Below, piece by piece: positions 33,049 to 45,111 of a DNA stretch of 64,000 nt (position 1 is its first letter; each line of letters starts with the position of its first letter). A program made the translations under genes and the position numbers. A model generated the notes under the pieces. It saw only the letters and a program-made list of their open reading frames with translations. It did no database searches and was not told the DNA's origin. The stretch is from Peronospora farinosa (lineage: Eukaryota; Oomycota; Peronosporomycetes; Peronosporales; Peronosporaceae): NCBI GenBank assembly GCA_947646735.1, contig CANTFK010000983.1, positions 248,001 to 312,000 of the forward strand, given 5' to 3'.

Positions 33049-35556
33049 ATGTCTGCTCATACGTCGACGAAAAATGTGTGCGTGAACCAAAATTTGAGAT
33101 GCTCAGAGTGCGACCTTATGGACCGCACGACACGCGGATATCAAGTGCGTGTCTGTGCCGGGTGTGAGCTTGCTGTCCATGAAAAGTGCTACGCTATTGC
33201 ATCACTGGCTACAGAGGAGGAAGTGCAAAGCAGTGGGATAGAAAAGGAAAACGAAGACATGAAGAGTTCTGAATGGTTGTGTGATTGCTGCCGACGAGGA
33301 GTTCAACGACAGATGATCAAGTGTGTGTACTGTGAGAAAACGGCAGGTGTTACAGCTTTTAAAGTCGTCGATACTGGTGACGCTGCTTTTTGGAGTCTAT
33401 TTGCTGGATTTCAAGACGAGAAAAAGCCTACAATTGAAAACGAGGTGCAATTTGGACATGTGCTTTGTATCAAGTGGGACCCACGTCGATTGGCTGCGCA
33501 CACTATCAAAGAAAGCAAGATTCAAGCTGCTATGATGGTGTCGAAGAAGGACCTTGTCAAAAAATCTGCAGAGAAAACAGTGACAGAGGGGGGTATAAGT
33601 GAAGGAATGGAGCAGACGGACGAACCGTTTGTGGAGAAAGTTGACGAGGCCATGCCAGACGTAAATGAGGTGCTGCTGAGAAATCTGTTTCCTCCTGGTG
33701 AATGCTGCTTTTGCCATTCGAGTGGTGGCGTTCGGATACAGTGTCGCCGAGTGAACTGCGCGCGCGATTTTCACGCCATGTGCGCGCACCAAGGAAGTGG
33801 TCACGTGGAGCTGCGAACTGATCATTTCTTGCAGTTTCATGCGTACTGCGACCGTCATCGAGACTGCACTGAAGACATTGGCGACCTATTGGCAAAATTA
33901 ATTACGCGCCCCATACGGTTGCTTGTAGGTCGCGATGACATGCGCCGATTTGGTACAATTGCAAAACATTTACTAAATTACGTCAGCGCTGCTGCTGTGA
34001 TGCACGATTTGGCAGCCTTGATAGTTGGATACTGCAATAAGGGTCTGCGTGCCAGCAAGAATGAGCCGCCTGATTATAACGTGAAGCACCTACAGGTACT
34101 TCAGTTCTTCTTGAGCCACGTGCCACAGCTTGAAAAAGTATACGCACTACCATCGACGCCTATACAAGATCTCGTTAATGACACGAAGCTATTTCGTCGT
34201 CTCGAAAGGACGTTCGATCCACTGAGATACGTGGCCACGTATCCTGGCCCACTCAGTCAGCAGTACACTTGTAATGTGTGCCTGGACCCTTTTCACGAGC
34301 GACAACACGTTTTTTACTGTTGTAGAGAAGACAAATCTGCGATCCCGCATGTTCAGCACTGGAGATGTACGAAGCGTCTATCAAATGCTCGAGAGCGTGA
34401 AAGGTATCTTCCAGTAACAGGAAACACGAAAAAAAAGAAACGAAAAACGATTACAATTGTGCAGAATGGCGTACGAAAGGATATTGCGCTACCCAAGGGC
34501 CTCTCGAGTATGACAGATGATGTTATTTGCGGTGTATGTCGTGCCCCAATTGATGCGCGTGGTCTCATCGCATCCTGTAAGAAAGCAAAAAGTTTGGATT
34601 TCGAGAAGAAGGAAAGCAAATTTGTTCAGAGCGGTTGCTACATCAACTCTGTTGGTGCCAAAGGATTCTCTTATGGATATAATGCGTCATCTCGCAAACC
34701 GGCGAGACCGACTGATGGTAAATGTAATGGCAGCTCGACAGTACAGCACGCAGTGGCTCAACAAACCTTGGGACCTCCGAAGATGGAACGGATTAATGTT
34801 CAGCGCACGACGAGGTGGCTTGCTTGCGTGGCTCAAATCATACGCCTTATTGGGGCTCCAGCTCCCGCAGCTTCGGCAGAGGTGATTAAGGCCCCTTCAC
34901 GCTCAAGCAATCTTGCTACGATTGAATCCCTGAACAATGGTGCTGCCACGTCCGCTATTACTGCAGCGTCAGCTTTCAATCGTGCGACTGACTCAATTGG
35001 AGCTGTTGAGACCAAGTCATCATCGTGTACACCAACGCCTGGTAGCTCTGTGATTGAAAAAGCTACGCGTGAGGACAAGGATTCATCGGAGATTATGTCG
35101 ATAGTCGGAAGATCTCTGTCACCTGCTACTATCAGCGCCACCACGTCGTCAACTACGCCGTTGCCAAAATCAATAGCAAAGGTAACACCATCCCTCGTGA
35201 CGCCAGCTGTACAAGGACTTTTTAACGAAGTGATACGTCTCGTACGCCCGTATGATTCGTACGCGCTTAGCAAGTTGGAGACTGCGTACGATATGCTCCT
35301 TCACCGAAGTGGACCTGGTGTCGCTGTGTTGCGTATGTTCACGCACGAATACACTCGTTTTGTGTATATTAAGCACACGCGTGCCGTGGAAAAGGCACGC
35401 CATGAGAAACGTAAACGTGCAGAGCACGAAGCACAGGAGATTCGCGAAAAAGAACGCAATCGCATGAGCCTCGAGACAGAGCGAGCGCTCAAGAACCAAA
35501 TGCTGGCAATGCGCAACAAACAGCGACAACATCTCAAGGCCTCGTCGTTAAAGTAA
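33049..35556 (+). CDS. PHD/extended-PHD zinc finger protein
   Basis: The frame opens at 33,001, but the first ATG is at 33,049, giving 835 residues. Near residues 15-90 there is a PHD-like Cys/His array (CSECDLMD, CAGCELAVHEKCY, WLCDCCRR). Two further zinc ribbons follow: CVYCEKTAGVTAFK at about 95 and GECCFCHSSGGVRIQC...FHAMCAHQG near 210-260. Together they resemble the PHD-knuckle-extended-PHD reader of JADE/BRPF proteins, which binds histone H3. Another Cys-rich region lies near 405-450 and 490-520. The C-terminus is a basic coiled coil (about 765-835). No acetyltransferase, SET or bromodomain is seen. A chromatin-reader role is inferred. Confidence 0.82.
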   Translation: MSAHTSTKNVCVNQNLRCSECDLMDRTTRGYQVRVCAGCELAVHEKCYAIASLATEEEVQSSGIEKENEDMKSSEWLCDCCRRGVQRQMIKCVYCEKTAGVTAFKVVDTGDAAFWSLFAGFQDEKKPTIENEVQFGHVLCIKWDPRRLAAHTIKESKIQAAMMVSKKDLVKKSAEKTVTEGGISEGMEQTDEPFVEKVDEAMPDVNEVLLRNLFPPGECCFCHSSGGVRIQCRRVNCARDFHAMCAHQGSGHVELRTDHFLQFHAYCDRHRDCTEDIGDLLAKLITRPIRLLVGRDDMRRFGTIAKHLLNYVSAAAVMHDLAALIVGYCNKGLRASKNEPPDYNVKHLQVLQFFLSHVPQLEKVYALPSTPIQDLVNDTKLFRRLERTFDPLRYVATYPGPLSQQYTCNVCLDPFHERQHVFYCCREDKSAIPHVQHWRCTKRLSNARERERYLPVTGNTKKKKRKTITIVQNGVRKDIALPKGLSSMTDDVICGVCRAPIDARGLIASCKKAKSLDFEKKESKFVQSGCYINSVGAKGFSYGYNASSRKPARPTDGKCNGSSTVQHAVAQQTLGPPKMERINVQRTTRWLACVAQIIRLIGAPAPAASAEVIKAPSRSSNLATIESLNNGAATSAITAASAFNRATDSIGAVETKSSSCTPTPGSSVIEKATREDKDSSEIMSIVGRSLSPATISATTSSTTPLPKSIAKVTPSLVTPAVQGLFNEVIRLVRPYDSYALSKLETAYDMLLHRSGPGVAVLRMFTHEYTRFVYIKHTRAVEKARHEKRKRAEHEAQEIREKERNRMSLETERALKNQMLAMRNKQRQHLKASSLK

Positions 35557-35654
35557 TTAGACAAAGAGTTCACGACAATTATTTGTTAATCAATTACAAG
35601 GATGTGATCCTGCTCGTGAATTGGCGTCATCTTTACAGCTTCAAAGACTGTAGC

Positions 35655-36152
35655 TCAGTCGTCTTCGAACTCGCTGTCTGAGTCAGAGGCATTACCGTCC
35701 GTAATGTCCATACCCTGTGCGATCTCCTTCTTCATGACGGCACTGACCTCAAAGCAGCCTTCACACACGCTCTGAATGGCGGATTTAGCGTGTGTGTAGG
35801 CCATTTTAAAGCCTGGATGCGAATTCTGTGGTATCCACGTCACAAAAAAGAGCTTACTGGACTTACGACCATCAGCCGTCACGAACTCGTGGTCGTAAAC
35901 AGCGTAACGACAGTCCGAGTCGGGTAAAGAGGCATTAAAGTCTGCAAATGTAGCAGAAGACGACGCCGTCGTGTCCACAATCACCTTATCAGCTTCAATA
36001 CGGAAGAGAATGTAACGGTACTTGCGTCGCATCTTGAGCTGTTTAAACTCATCCATTACAGCATCTGTGGGAGTGATGGCATTAGCTGGTACGTCATCCT
36101 GGTGCCGAATGTATTGCGCCACGCCCGCCGTCTTCATGTGAGGTTCTGCCAT
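35655..36152 (-). CDS. Actin-depolymerising factor / cofilin
   Basis: A single-exon protein of 165 residues, ATG at 36,152. It shows the ADF-homology fold signature: DAVMDEFKQLKMRRKYRYIL, YAVYDHEFVTADGRKSSKLF, then the long helix with FKMAYTHAKSAI that binds actin. It severs and depolymerises actin filaments in the cytoplasm. The acidic tail (DSDSEFEDD) and about 15 extra N-terminal residues make it somewhat longer than typical 130-145-residue cofilins. It converges on the PHD gene, with about 100 bp between stops. Confidence 0.93.
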   Translation of the reverse strand: MAEPHMKTAGVAQYIRHQDDVPANAITPTDAVMDEFKQLKMRRKYRYILFRIEADKVIVDTTASSSATFADFNASLPDSDCRYAVYDHEFVTADGRKSSKLFFVTWIPQNSHPGFKMAYTHAKSAIQSVCEGCFEVSAVMKKEIAQGMDITDGNASDSDSEFEDD

Positions 36153-36686
36153 AATGCTACTGTAATGGATAATGATGATGATACAAACAGGTGCTACTTA
36201 GGGGGGGCTATTATTTCAGGCTACTGACGCTACTGTGTCACCAAATGCTGCGTTGCGTCACCGACAGCTACTATATGTGTCACAGAAAATAAAACCCGAC
36301 TGGACATGGCTACATGTATAGCATGTTGTTAAATGAAATCTTAAGCGAGCTTAACGAACCAAAAGCCCGCTTATATATGTTGTATGGCTGGTTTAACTGG
36401 TGTAGATAATTGGTCAGCAAAAGCCGCAATCGCCTTTGGATCCCCAGTTAAGTTTCCCCCCTTCCCAAGGTACGACTGCATTGTAATAGACGAAAATCTG
36501 ATGGTGTAGATGCATTAATAGCAGTTGAAAACGCAACACTACATGTTGCAGATTACTCAATCTATCTCACCGTCAGAATCTTCATTGTATAGCTGGATAT
36601 CACCATCTTGTTAATCCAATATCAAACTAATACCAATTGAATTCTTGTCAAATTGTATATAGGTTCGTTCTCGACACTTGTTTACA
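36153..36686. promoter_or_regulatory. Divergent region between ADF and eIF5A
   Basis: These 534 bp lie between divergent start codons and hold no supported gene. They contain short runs of G (GGGGGGG near 36,203) and AT-rich tracts close to the eIF5A start. Both promoters must lie here, but no motif can be named with confidence. Confidence 0.5.
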
Positions 36687-37169
36687 ATGGCTGAAGAGGA
36701 GCATGATTTCGAGTTTCACTCGACCGATGCTGGTGCTTCGGCCACGTATCCCAGTGAAGCTGGTCAGATCCGCAAAGGCGGCTTTATCATGATCAAGGGC
36801 CACCCATGCAAAGTGGTGAATGTGTCGACCTCAAAGACGGGCAAACACGGCCACGCCAAGTGCAATTTTACAGCTCTCGACATCTTTACGAACAAGAAGT
36901 ACGAGGACATTGTGCCTTCTACCCACACCACGTCGGTCCCCTTTGTGTCTCGTGCTGAATACACGCTGCTCGACATTACGGACGATGACTTCTGCTCGCT
37001 CATGGACGACTCTGGTGACACCCGTGAGGACATCAAGTTGCCGACTTTCCCGGACACGTTCGCTGACGAGATTCGTGCGGACTTTGATGACGGCAAGCAG
37101 CTGGTGCTTACGGTCCTGAAGGCCTGTGGCACTGAGCAGATTATTGCCAAGAAAGAGGACCTGTCGTAA
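36687..37169 (+). CDS. Translation factor eIF5A
   Basis: A 160-residue protein, ATG at 36,687 (an upstream in-frame TTG is not used). It has the hypusination loop STSKTGKHGHAK, with the lysine to be modified at about residue 53, the SH3-like N-domain and the C-terminal OB-fold (SRAEYTLLDITDDDFCSLMD). eIF5A binds the ribosome E site and relieves stalling, and depends on deoxyhypusine synthase and hydroxylase. Length and motifs are standard. The stop is TAA at 37,167. Confidence 0.97.
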   Translation: MAEEEHDFEFHSTDAGASATYPSEAGQIRKGGFIMIKGHPCKVVNVSTSKTGKHGHAKCNFTALDIFTNKKYEDIVPSTHTTSVPFVSRAEYTLLDITDDDFCSLMDDSGDTREDIKLPTFPDTFADEIRADFDDGKQLVLTVLKACGTEQIIAKKEDLS

Positions 37170-37518
37170 ACATTTAGTAAAGGTTCATCCTGCCGATTTG
37201 TCTTTGTGTGACGCTGTCTGGCGGGGGGAAACACGTAGGAGCTTTGAAAACTTCAGCATCAAGTGGCGTTTGCCTATTTTTATAATTTTTGAGAAAAGGG
37301 ACGCCATTTAGAGACGACACTCGATGTCTATTACATGGTGTCTCTTTCTGGAAAGTAGCTGCTTGGAATGCAAGTGAGTTGCTAAAGTAGTCGAAAGTTT
37401 CTCTCTTTTTTTCGTGTTACTTTTGGACTGACCTGTATTTGGTCCTTGATCACAAATTTTGTGAAGTATCATGTAGCCATATGACGAATGTGATGTTGTA
37501 GGTGCAGCCATTTCAAGT
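37170..37518. other. Intergenic 3' regions
   Basis: These 349 bp lie between the convergent stops of eIF5A and the GPI transferase. Only short chance open frames are present. No feature is supported beyond two 3' untranslated regions. Confidence 0.5.
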
Positions 37519-40505
37519 CTACAACATTCCATAATCACCTTGTTGCCTGATCGATGAAGCTAGCACGATCACAAGTACAAGTGAGGTCACAACGTGTGCG
37601 AACTCATAAAGCATCTGAAACGTCATAATCATACGTTTAGAGCACATCCCTTTGTTGAAGATGCGGACAAAAAGAGCCATACCTTGGGGGCGAAGACGCT
37701 CCAGATAAACAAGTGAAAACGCATAAGATAAACCACGACGCTGAAGTAACAAATCACACATACATTAGCTGAGTTAGTTAGCAACAACGAGACTCCATCG
37801 TTACAAGCCACGTACGTGTAAACGGCGAAACGAAGCGTCTGATATGTGAATATCACTAGACATACTGTCCACCTCGTATTGGTCGAGCTTGGAGGGTTCT
37901 GGATCGACAACTTTGTGAGTCGTGTCGATGGTTGAACGGGCACAATGATGTTTAACCATTGAAAAAGGTTTACAAAGCATACAAGTTGACCGGAGAATAC
38001 ACTGACAAAGGTCAGCGTACCGACCAAACTCTGCGAATACGACGACAAACCATGATAAGACTGGCTAATGTCGATTGTGGTCACCAGGTGCGAATTACCC
38101 AGGGCAAAAAAGGCTGTTTGTGACAGCCATAATGCCAATCCCGCGACAAAAACTCCACTATGCTGAATTTCAGCGTTCTGTTCGTACTCGAGAAGCTTTG
38201 TTACCAATTCCATTTGCAGGCAAAGCAAGCAAAGCGTCGGAAAATTGTCGTTACGTTGGAGCAGGCTTACCAGAAGCCAAACGATCATTTCGACCAGCGA
38301 TAGGCGCAAAGCGTGGTCAGCTAAGCCAGCAAGCAAAGTGATTAGGACAATACTCGCATACACCACGCGCGCACTCGCATCGGCATCTAGTGGCACCCAC
38401 CATGTCCACGCTTCAAATCCGGCTCCCTTAACCACGGTATCGTTTAGAAGTTCCTTAACGTTGAGGCATGCTAACATGCCTGCTACAAATAGTAGTCCAC
38501 TACACGCGCTTACAAAGAACTCTAAGAAAGCTCCCTTTCGCAAAGCTCCATTGGAGTGCTGTGCAGCTTTTCGTAGCACGATTCCGCATACGAAGGCAAC
38601 ACAGGCACTCAAAGGCAGGATACTTGATGGCAGCACGGGAGCTGTAGACAAGATTGACACCGAATCGTCTCTGGCAAACTCGTTTCCAGGTATGTTAATA
38701 TCGACTTGGAGCTTGTTGAGTCGCCAGAAATTAATAACTTGGTTACGTGCGCGTAGCACTCGTGTGACAAGCAGCAATAATCCAACCATGACTAGCCCAA
38801 CACTTGGACAAGACGAATTGCTAGCGTTGCTTGTCCATCTTTCCCGTCGTAATAATATGAACCCGAAAGCAATGAGTAAAGAAGTCGTCATGAAAAATGC
38901 AGTTGCGTGCTCATTTTCAATCGACGAGCTCGACGACAAGCTGACAATCTGCAATAGGCTGCCCCCACCTACAACAGCCAATAGATGATGGCTTGCCCCT
39001 CGATGAATCTTGAAGCTCGCTTCTACTTTGAGTCGCGCTGAAAGTGCGGCCACCGCGGCGGCACCACTGAAAAGCAAAACAATCAGACCAGAAAAGATCA
39101 CGATCACATTGTACTCGGACCCATCACTCTGCGCAACCTTAGCTTGCAGCATCTCACAGGCTTCAAACACAGCTGTCTCAGTCTGGTGATCGATAATCAC
39201 ATCCTCTTCATTTAATTGGAGAATCTTGTACATCTTGCTCAGCGGTTCTTTAAATTGCTGGTCGAAACTCGCCAAAGCCGTGGGGTGAAACTTAATCCTG
39301 GCAAGAGCATATAGCTGCTGAAAGTTGAGGTATAACGCACGCAAATAGTACGAGCCGTGGCGTGCGGCAAAGCTCGATGAAGCACAGATGACGTCATCTA
39401 GCAGCAAGCCCGTGCTATAAAACGGGATAGGTAACCCGAACAGTGAAGAGATTGTTGGTACAAGGTCGACCTGATTGCGCTTTTGCCTGTACGGACGATC
39501 CGTATTAGTCTGCATGGGCTCACCATCACCACGCATAAACATCAGCAGCGCAGAGGACTCATCTACAGTAGCGCCACCATGGTTTCCAATCTCCGACATA
39601 CCATGATCGCTACATAGCAAAATCAACGAAGGTCGGGCTGAGTTGTCATTCTTCATTCTTCGCTGATCTTGCTCACGTACCGAGTCCACCACAAGCTGCA
39701 CCACATGATCCATTTCTTGCAGTTTCTCCTGCATTAACGTCGATCTGGGTCCGCGCAGGTGACCAACATGATCTAACCCCAAATAATGCAACACCAAGAC
39801 GTCCCAATCACTGCTCTTCCCATTCTGCATGGTGGGATCTAGCTCTTCACTCAAATGTCTCGTCACATTGTAGTCCACCTCAACTGTATCTCTTGTATAA
39901 AATCCAGAAGTCCCGTCAGATCGCTTAAATGCTTTTGGAAACAGCTTGAGCCATGTATCATCGCCATAAAACACGATACGTTTCCCACTGGCTGCCAACA
40001 ACGACACAAGGTTGGCATCCTCGACCAAAGCTGCTGAGTTAAAGTTCTTCAAGATATCAATAAATGCTGGAGCTTTTCCTGTTACGAGCGCCTTAAGACG
40101 AGGCATTGTCACTGTAGGTACACTGGCATGGGCGACATAACCAAGCGCTCTGCCAGACGTCACGAGTCCACTAGTAAATGGCATGTAAACGTTCAATTCC
40201 TCCTTCATTTGATGCGTATCACGGTCTTCATTGCTACGCATGGAAGCGCTACCCAGCACCATATCAGCTCGCAGCGCATCGATCAACACAATGACAAGGC
40301 GATCATAGACGGCATCGACCTCTTGCAGACCGCCGAGCTGCGTCTTGTAGTCCATATGATTGGTGGATAAAGGTCTTGAGGACTGGAAAAATACTTCATT
40401 AAGACGTAGCAACCCGCTAGAGCACAGATACGCTCCCAGACCAGTACAAAAACACAGCAGATGTACTATCAACCTCGGCGTCATGTTGCGCTCGACTAGT
40501 GCCAT
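37519..40505 (-). CDS. GPI ethanolamine-phosphate transferase, PIG-G/GPI7 type
   Basis: The protein has about 972 residues in two exons. The ATG is at 40,505. A 68-bp intron at 37,615-37,682 (GTATGG...TTTCAG) replaces a spurious end and restores the family C-terminus after FIWSVFAPK. The lumenal alkaline-phosphatase-type catalytic domain shows VIVLIDALRADMV, VTMPRLKALVTG, YGDDTW, LHYLGLDHVGH and CSDHGMSE, the metal-binding Asp/His sets. These motifs are closer to PIG-G/GPI7 (second mannose) than to PIG-N or PIG-O. The C-terminal half has many hydrophobic membrane segments. It acts in the ER lumen adding ethanolamine phosphate to GPI anchors. The N-terminal hydrophobic stretch is a signal anchor. 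Confidence 0.92.
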
Positions 40506-40618
40506 CACGGGACACACAATATGTACACAAATGTTTTATGGTGCTGAATCCTCAGATCTGAGACGCTCTTTTATTCTTTAGTTGATTATAAAATGCGTCC
40601 ACATCATGGAACACCATT

Positions 40619-42362
40619 TTATGAAAAGCTGCCATTAGCAACGCGGCGATTCTTCGCAGTGACATCATTGGCACCAAATCGTGTGCGTAGTACGTTGTAG
40701 CGACAGAGTGCATCATCAATGTTAATGTACGTGCCCTGAAGGTGGCGTACACCATCGGAACATGGCGTAAACTGTCTTCTTCCATGCAAAACTCTGCGTT
40801 GGTTAAATATGACCGTTTCACCCTGTTTCAGTCGAAATTCATAGCGAAAGTTGCCACCTTCGACCAATGCATGAAAGACGCGATATGCGTCATAGTATGG
40901 TATCACATGATCGAATGGAACTCTCAATGGTCCCTCAAATGGAGGGCTCCAGTGAACTGCAATGACTTCATCACGGTGATTGAGCTGAATATGTGGACGC
41001 TGGTACTCTAAGATCGTTGCCTTTTTTCGAGCCAAATGACGCTTTTGAAATGTTGCGGGCACACGACAAAATGTCGCGAAATGTTCAGGATGATGGCGAC
41101 GAAATTCTTCGACAACAGCAAACACATCTACAAATGTTGATTCACCACCTTTGACCGACTCGTCGAAGCGTAGTGCATGCAAGAATTGGAATCCAGGAGG
41201 TGACTCGTAGTATGCCAAATCCATGTGGCTCTTTAGATACACAGTAGTGTACGCAATGTTAACCTGTTCAAAAAGTAGCCACGATAATCTTAAACTTAGC
41301 TTTCGTTGCTCAAATCAATCTGTTTGCTTTGGAAACCTACAGGTTTGGGCTCTGCCACTACGTCAAAGACATCGCCGTACTGGAACCTACAAACGTCAAT
41401 GAAACTCGGGTCAGTCATTGCAGGCTTTAGCAACATCCTTTTCTACCTGACACGTACGAGTGCGAGATTGGTGCAATACGCTCTGCGAGCATTTTGACAG
41501 CACCCGGTATCGACGGCGTGTTGCGAATCACCGTAAAACCATTTTCGATAACCTGGCGAAGCGCTTCGTACAGGCCCTTGTCATTACTCGTATCCATCAT
41601 ACGATCATACTCTGTCGAAGGAATAGGAGCATCAAGTGCTAACGGAGTCGTAGCCATATCATGAGCATGCTGGTCTAGTGCCCAGTCCGAGTAACTGTTT
41701 TGAAGCAGCCACTTGCACGAGAAGCTGGATGTGTGGTGGTCGTTCCACACGATGTTGAGCGTGTCGCCTTTCACTGCACAGCAACAAATCAAACCCACCA
41801 CTTCGTCAGTACCTTGAGGCAGTGAACCAACATCAGCTTCACCACTGCATCAACGTACCGAATACTTTCTCGAAGTTTAGTTTGTCTTGATTAATCTCGG
41901 CGCAATTCACAACTCTCTGTCCCGTCGAATGGCCACATTCTGGACATTGGCACCAAGTGCGCAGGTGCAGCAGGTGAAACTTGCTCCGCTTTCCGTCTTG
42001 CCATCGCAATGTTATAAATTCGCGATGCTGCACATCCACTCCCAGAAGCTGCATCCACTTGACATCTGTTTTATAGCTTTTTGTATGTAAGAAATGCAGC
42101 CAAACTCACCTCTTGCGTGATCGACGGGTGCTCTACATCGCTAGGAATAGCCGAGAATAGACGCCACTGGAATGCACCAACTTTGTGCGGTACTGTAGCA
42201 TGAAGACCACCAAAAGCTAGTTGCGTCAACAAGCGTATAACCTCATGCGAATTACAGCATACCTTGCAGTTTCCAGCTGCGTTGACGGAACGGCATTATG
42301 ACCTGACGCTGCAATACAGCACCAGTAAGAACACGAGGAAGAGCTTGGGAGAAGCGCCGCAT
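40619..42362 (-). CDS. Mitochondrial Fe(II)/2-oxoglutarate dioxygenase (TML/gamma-butyrobetaine hydroxylase family)
   Basis: Six exons are predicted: 42,362-42,263; 42,216-42,110; 42,057-41,859; 41,773-41,458; 41,386-41,341; 41,263-40,619, about 470 residues. All phases fit and every junction rebuilds a family motif. Exon 1 gives a basic, Arg-rich N-terminus (MRRFSQALPRVLTG), probably a mitochondrial presequence. An N-terminal zinc-binding-type domain (LRWQDGKRSKFHL...CQCPECGHSTGQR) precedes the catalytic domain, whose iron ligands are expected in SHMDLAYYE (HxD) and the distal His in VLHGRRQF. Relatives hydroxylate trimethyllysine or gamma-butyrobetaine in carnitine synthesis; which substrate applies cannot be told. 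Introns are very short (46-85 bp). The 41,774-41,858 boundary is the least certain because the intron is partly open. Confidence 0.85.
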
Positions 42363-42609
42363 AATGAAGCCAAGAGAAGTTTAAAGTACGTGACGAGCCT
42401 ATCCGAGCAGTAGACAAAACCCTTTCCTAGAAATTTGAAATATTACATTTCAGGGAGTTACATACCGAAACGCAATAGAGACAAGATGTTGATGGAAATT
42501 TCGATGCTGGACTATCATGATACAAGCACAAAATAGATATCCATGCACAAATTCCAGTGCAAAACTTTACTTCATGCTTGCATCGAAAGCTCATGCATAT
42601 ATGGGGAAG

Positions 42610-43670
42610 CTACTGCACCGAGGGTGAGTCAATTGAATGCAGACTGCTACACGCGATCAAGCGATTCAAAAACTCACAGACCTCGTTCGTGTCACGCAGT
42701 GTGAACAAAGCGTCCGTCGACATGCTCTCCTCGGTAACCAAGATGCCTACGCCTTTGCGATTGTAGTGCCCCTGGAAAAGTCGGAACGCGTCTTCGTCTG
42801 TGGTATCATCGCCGATATAAATAGTATAGACATCTTTGTGCTCGTCTAGCCCTAGCGCTTGTAAGAGCCACAACAGCGCCTTGCCTTTGTTCCAGTCAAT
42901 CTTGGGCTTATACTCGTAGACCATCTTGCCCTCGCTCAATCTGTGCAGCAAAACGGTACACACGAGTCAGTTAGTACTCACCATCCAGTACCCAAACAGC
43001 ATAAGCATTTGTGTCGTACTTGATACGTGAGTGCTTGTCTCGCACGTTGTACGCAAGACTTGCAATCTGTGGCTGCACCGCGGGATCAACGTTCCTGCAA
43101 AAAACACAAGCAAACTAAGAATGTAAAGCACTCAACCATCAATGCAAGCTGCAGAACTTACCTGTAGTGCAGCGACACCGAGAAAATGTTGTCTTCTACT
43201 TCCGCACCTGCAATGTTTTTGATCTGGTCTTTCAGTTCATCACGAACCCCATGCAAGTCCGAGAGAAACTGTGCCGCCACTTGGTTCTTGATGAAAGTGC
43301 CATCAGGACCTTTAATATCAAACCCATGACTACCGGCGTAGTACAACTGTGGGATGCTCACGAATTCCTGAATCTTGTGCAGCGACCTGCCCGTGATCAC
43401 TCCTGTGATGAACTTCTCGCGCAGCTTTTCCAGCGTGTCCTTCATCATAGGCGACAGCATTGCCAGCGCCGGGTCGTTCACAATAGGCGTCAGCGTACCG
43501 TCGTAGTCCAGGAACACCACGAGACGGTGGTCGCAAAAGCGCGATTGCAGTTCACTAAAGTTGGCCAGCGCGTTCGCATTGGTTACAGACAGTCGACGCG
43601 GACGCTTGAGACCATCGTTCGGCTCTTTCACGGTAGTAGTAGCGGTCTTTATGGCAGCAAGGGATGTCAT
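42610..43670 (-). CDS. Trehalose-6-phosphate phosphatase
   Basis: Three exons are predicted: 43,670-43,162; 43,094-42,978; 42,940-42,610. The start may instead be the ATG at 43,697, nine codons upstream. This is a HAD-superfamily enzyme: FLDYDGTLTP (nucleophile and acid/base Asp), GVITGRS, SHGFDIKGP and GDDTTDEDAF. It removes phosphate from trehalose-6-phosphate in the cytosol. It is a stand-alone phosphatase without the synthase domain usually fused to it. The first intron (67 bp, GTAAGT...TTGCAG) is clear. The second must use the weaker donor GTACTA to keep frame, leaving an intron of only 37 bp; the stronger donor GTGAGT four bases earlier would shift the frame. Confidence 0.9.
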
Positions 43671-43976
43671 TGTAATTGACCGTGAGGTAATTAGCAAGTG
43701 AGCAATGCGCTAATGAAGCGGAAGGGGAGAGTGACTCGGTAAGAGCGGGAGTGGCTCATGTTTCTCAATAGAGGGTGCTCTGCTCGCTGTCGTCAGCCAG
43801 AAACTGTCGATCTGACCATTGGCTGAAAAACGGATTGGTTATATGGATGGGTTGACACGGAACTCGGGAAGCGACGCTCCTTATTTCAACTGGAGAAGAA
43901 TCTGATCAAAAAGTGGCAGATGTATCAGCAATTCCGAGTGGAAAAAGGTTAAAAGTTGACGGGAATGATCCAGTAG

Positions 43977-45111
43977 TTAGTGATCGAGGGGTCCGAGAAT
44001 TATCACGTCTTCTTCTAGAACAAAAAAGCGAGGCTGCTTTAGTCGGGGAAAAGTTGAAGGCGTTGTGATGGATGGAAGCAAACTGCTCACTGCTCGGAGA
44101 CCTCCGATCTACAAGCACGACAAGAATGTCAGTAAACTTTTGAGCAGTTTGTAACTTGGTAGAAACACATCGTACAAAGGTGGGGGCAATGGTGACGACT
44201 ACGAGGTCGATAAAATGTTGTGTTGTAGCTTGCTGAAGACACGATGTCAAGATTGCCGATCCACCTTCAATCATAATGCTGTTGATCCCATGCTGTTTCA
44301 CCACACCTGCATAGAACGCCACGAAAAAATCCGTTAGATCTGCCAGTAGTTCTTGACAGAGAAAGTCCCAGTCGTACGCAGAGCATCCTGAAGATCGACG
44401 TGGTTACGACCGTCATCTCCAGGTGTAGTCTGGCATTCAAAGATGCTAGCCCCCATCATCTCAAACGTTTGCTTCCGCATCAAAATATCTGCAGCATACA
44501 AGTATAAATAAAGTTACTGATGCTTTACCATACACCAGCAAAAATACCCCCCCTCACCTGGATCCTGCGAGTCACGGCCATAAAGAATGACTGGTTTCTC
44601 GCACGTCGGCAACGTAAACAATTTGATGGTCGTAGGGCAACGCAAATGTGTATCAATGATAATCGGTCGTGGACTACGGCCTATATTGAACACCAGTCAC
44701 TCCTTGATTCTTACAAACTCGATTCCAATTTCAGAATCAGAATCACCACTTGCCTTCCGCCAGCCGAGTATTTAGCGATGGATTGTCTGCAATTACAGTC
44801 CCTATACCGACCAGTATTCCATCGTGAAGCGTACGCAACGTGTGCGTCATCTTTAATGACGCAGGACCGCTCAACAGTGTCGGTTTTCCTATAAACAACC
44901 TCAACTCGTCAGTCTGACGACCATTTCGTCGCACTCAATTTTTTTGTTAAACACCTTTCTCGGCCGTTATTGACCCATCAATGCTTTGCGCATAGGTCAA
45001 TGTCACAAAAGGCAAAGGATTCTTCTGTTTTTCTTCCACAAATGATCGATTCCGATTCTCTAGTGCCCCACATACGTAATGCCGTACTTCCATGATGACC
45101 GTATCGGTCAT
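43977..45111 (-). CDS. RIB7-type riboflavin biosynthesis reductase (RibD C-terminal domain)
   Basis: Six exons are predicted: 45,111-44,955; 44,888-44,750; 44,673-44,558; 44,488-44,378; 44,306-44,176; 44,108-43,977, about 261 residues, all in phase. Motifs in order: PFVTLTYAQSIDGSI, LSGPASLKMTH, DGILVGIGTV, DNPSLNTRL, PIIIDTHLRC, INSIMIEGGS and IAPTFIGGLRAV, the order of the diaminopyrimidine reductase RIB7. It reduces the ribosylamino-pyrimidine to the ribitylamino form with NADPH. There is no deaminase domain, as in fungi. Introns are 66-76 bp. An open frame running past the last donor (to 43,906) is a read-through artefact. ATG at 45,111 gives a plausible short N-terminus. Confidence 0.88.

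Noticed and set aside
37519..37761. A separate 80-codon minus-strand gene
   Set aside because: Its end is the last exon of the GPI transferase, joined through the 68-bp intron at 37,615-37,682.
38075..38988. Plus-strand open frames of 88 and 247 codons inside the GPI transferase
   Set aside because: They lie opposite a conserved coding region and lack recognisable domains; they are shadows.
43906..44322. A separate 138-codon minus-strand gene
   Set aside because: It is exon 5 of the RIB7-type gene read past its splice donor; the true last exon (44,108-43,977) is in another frame.
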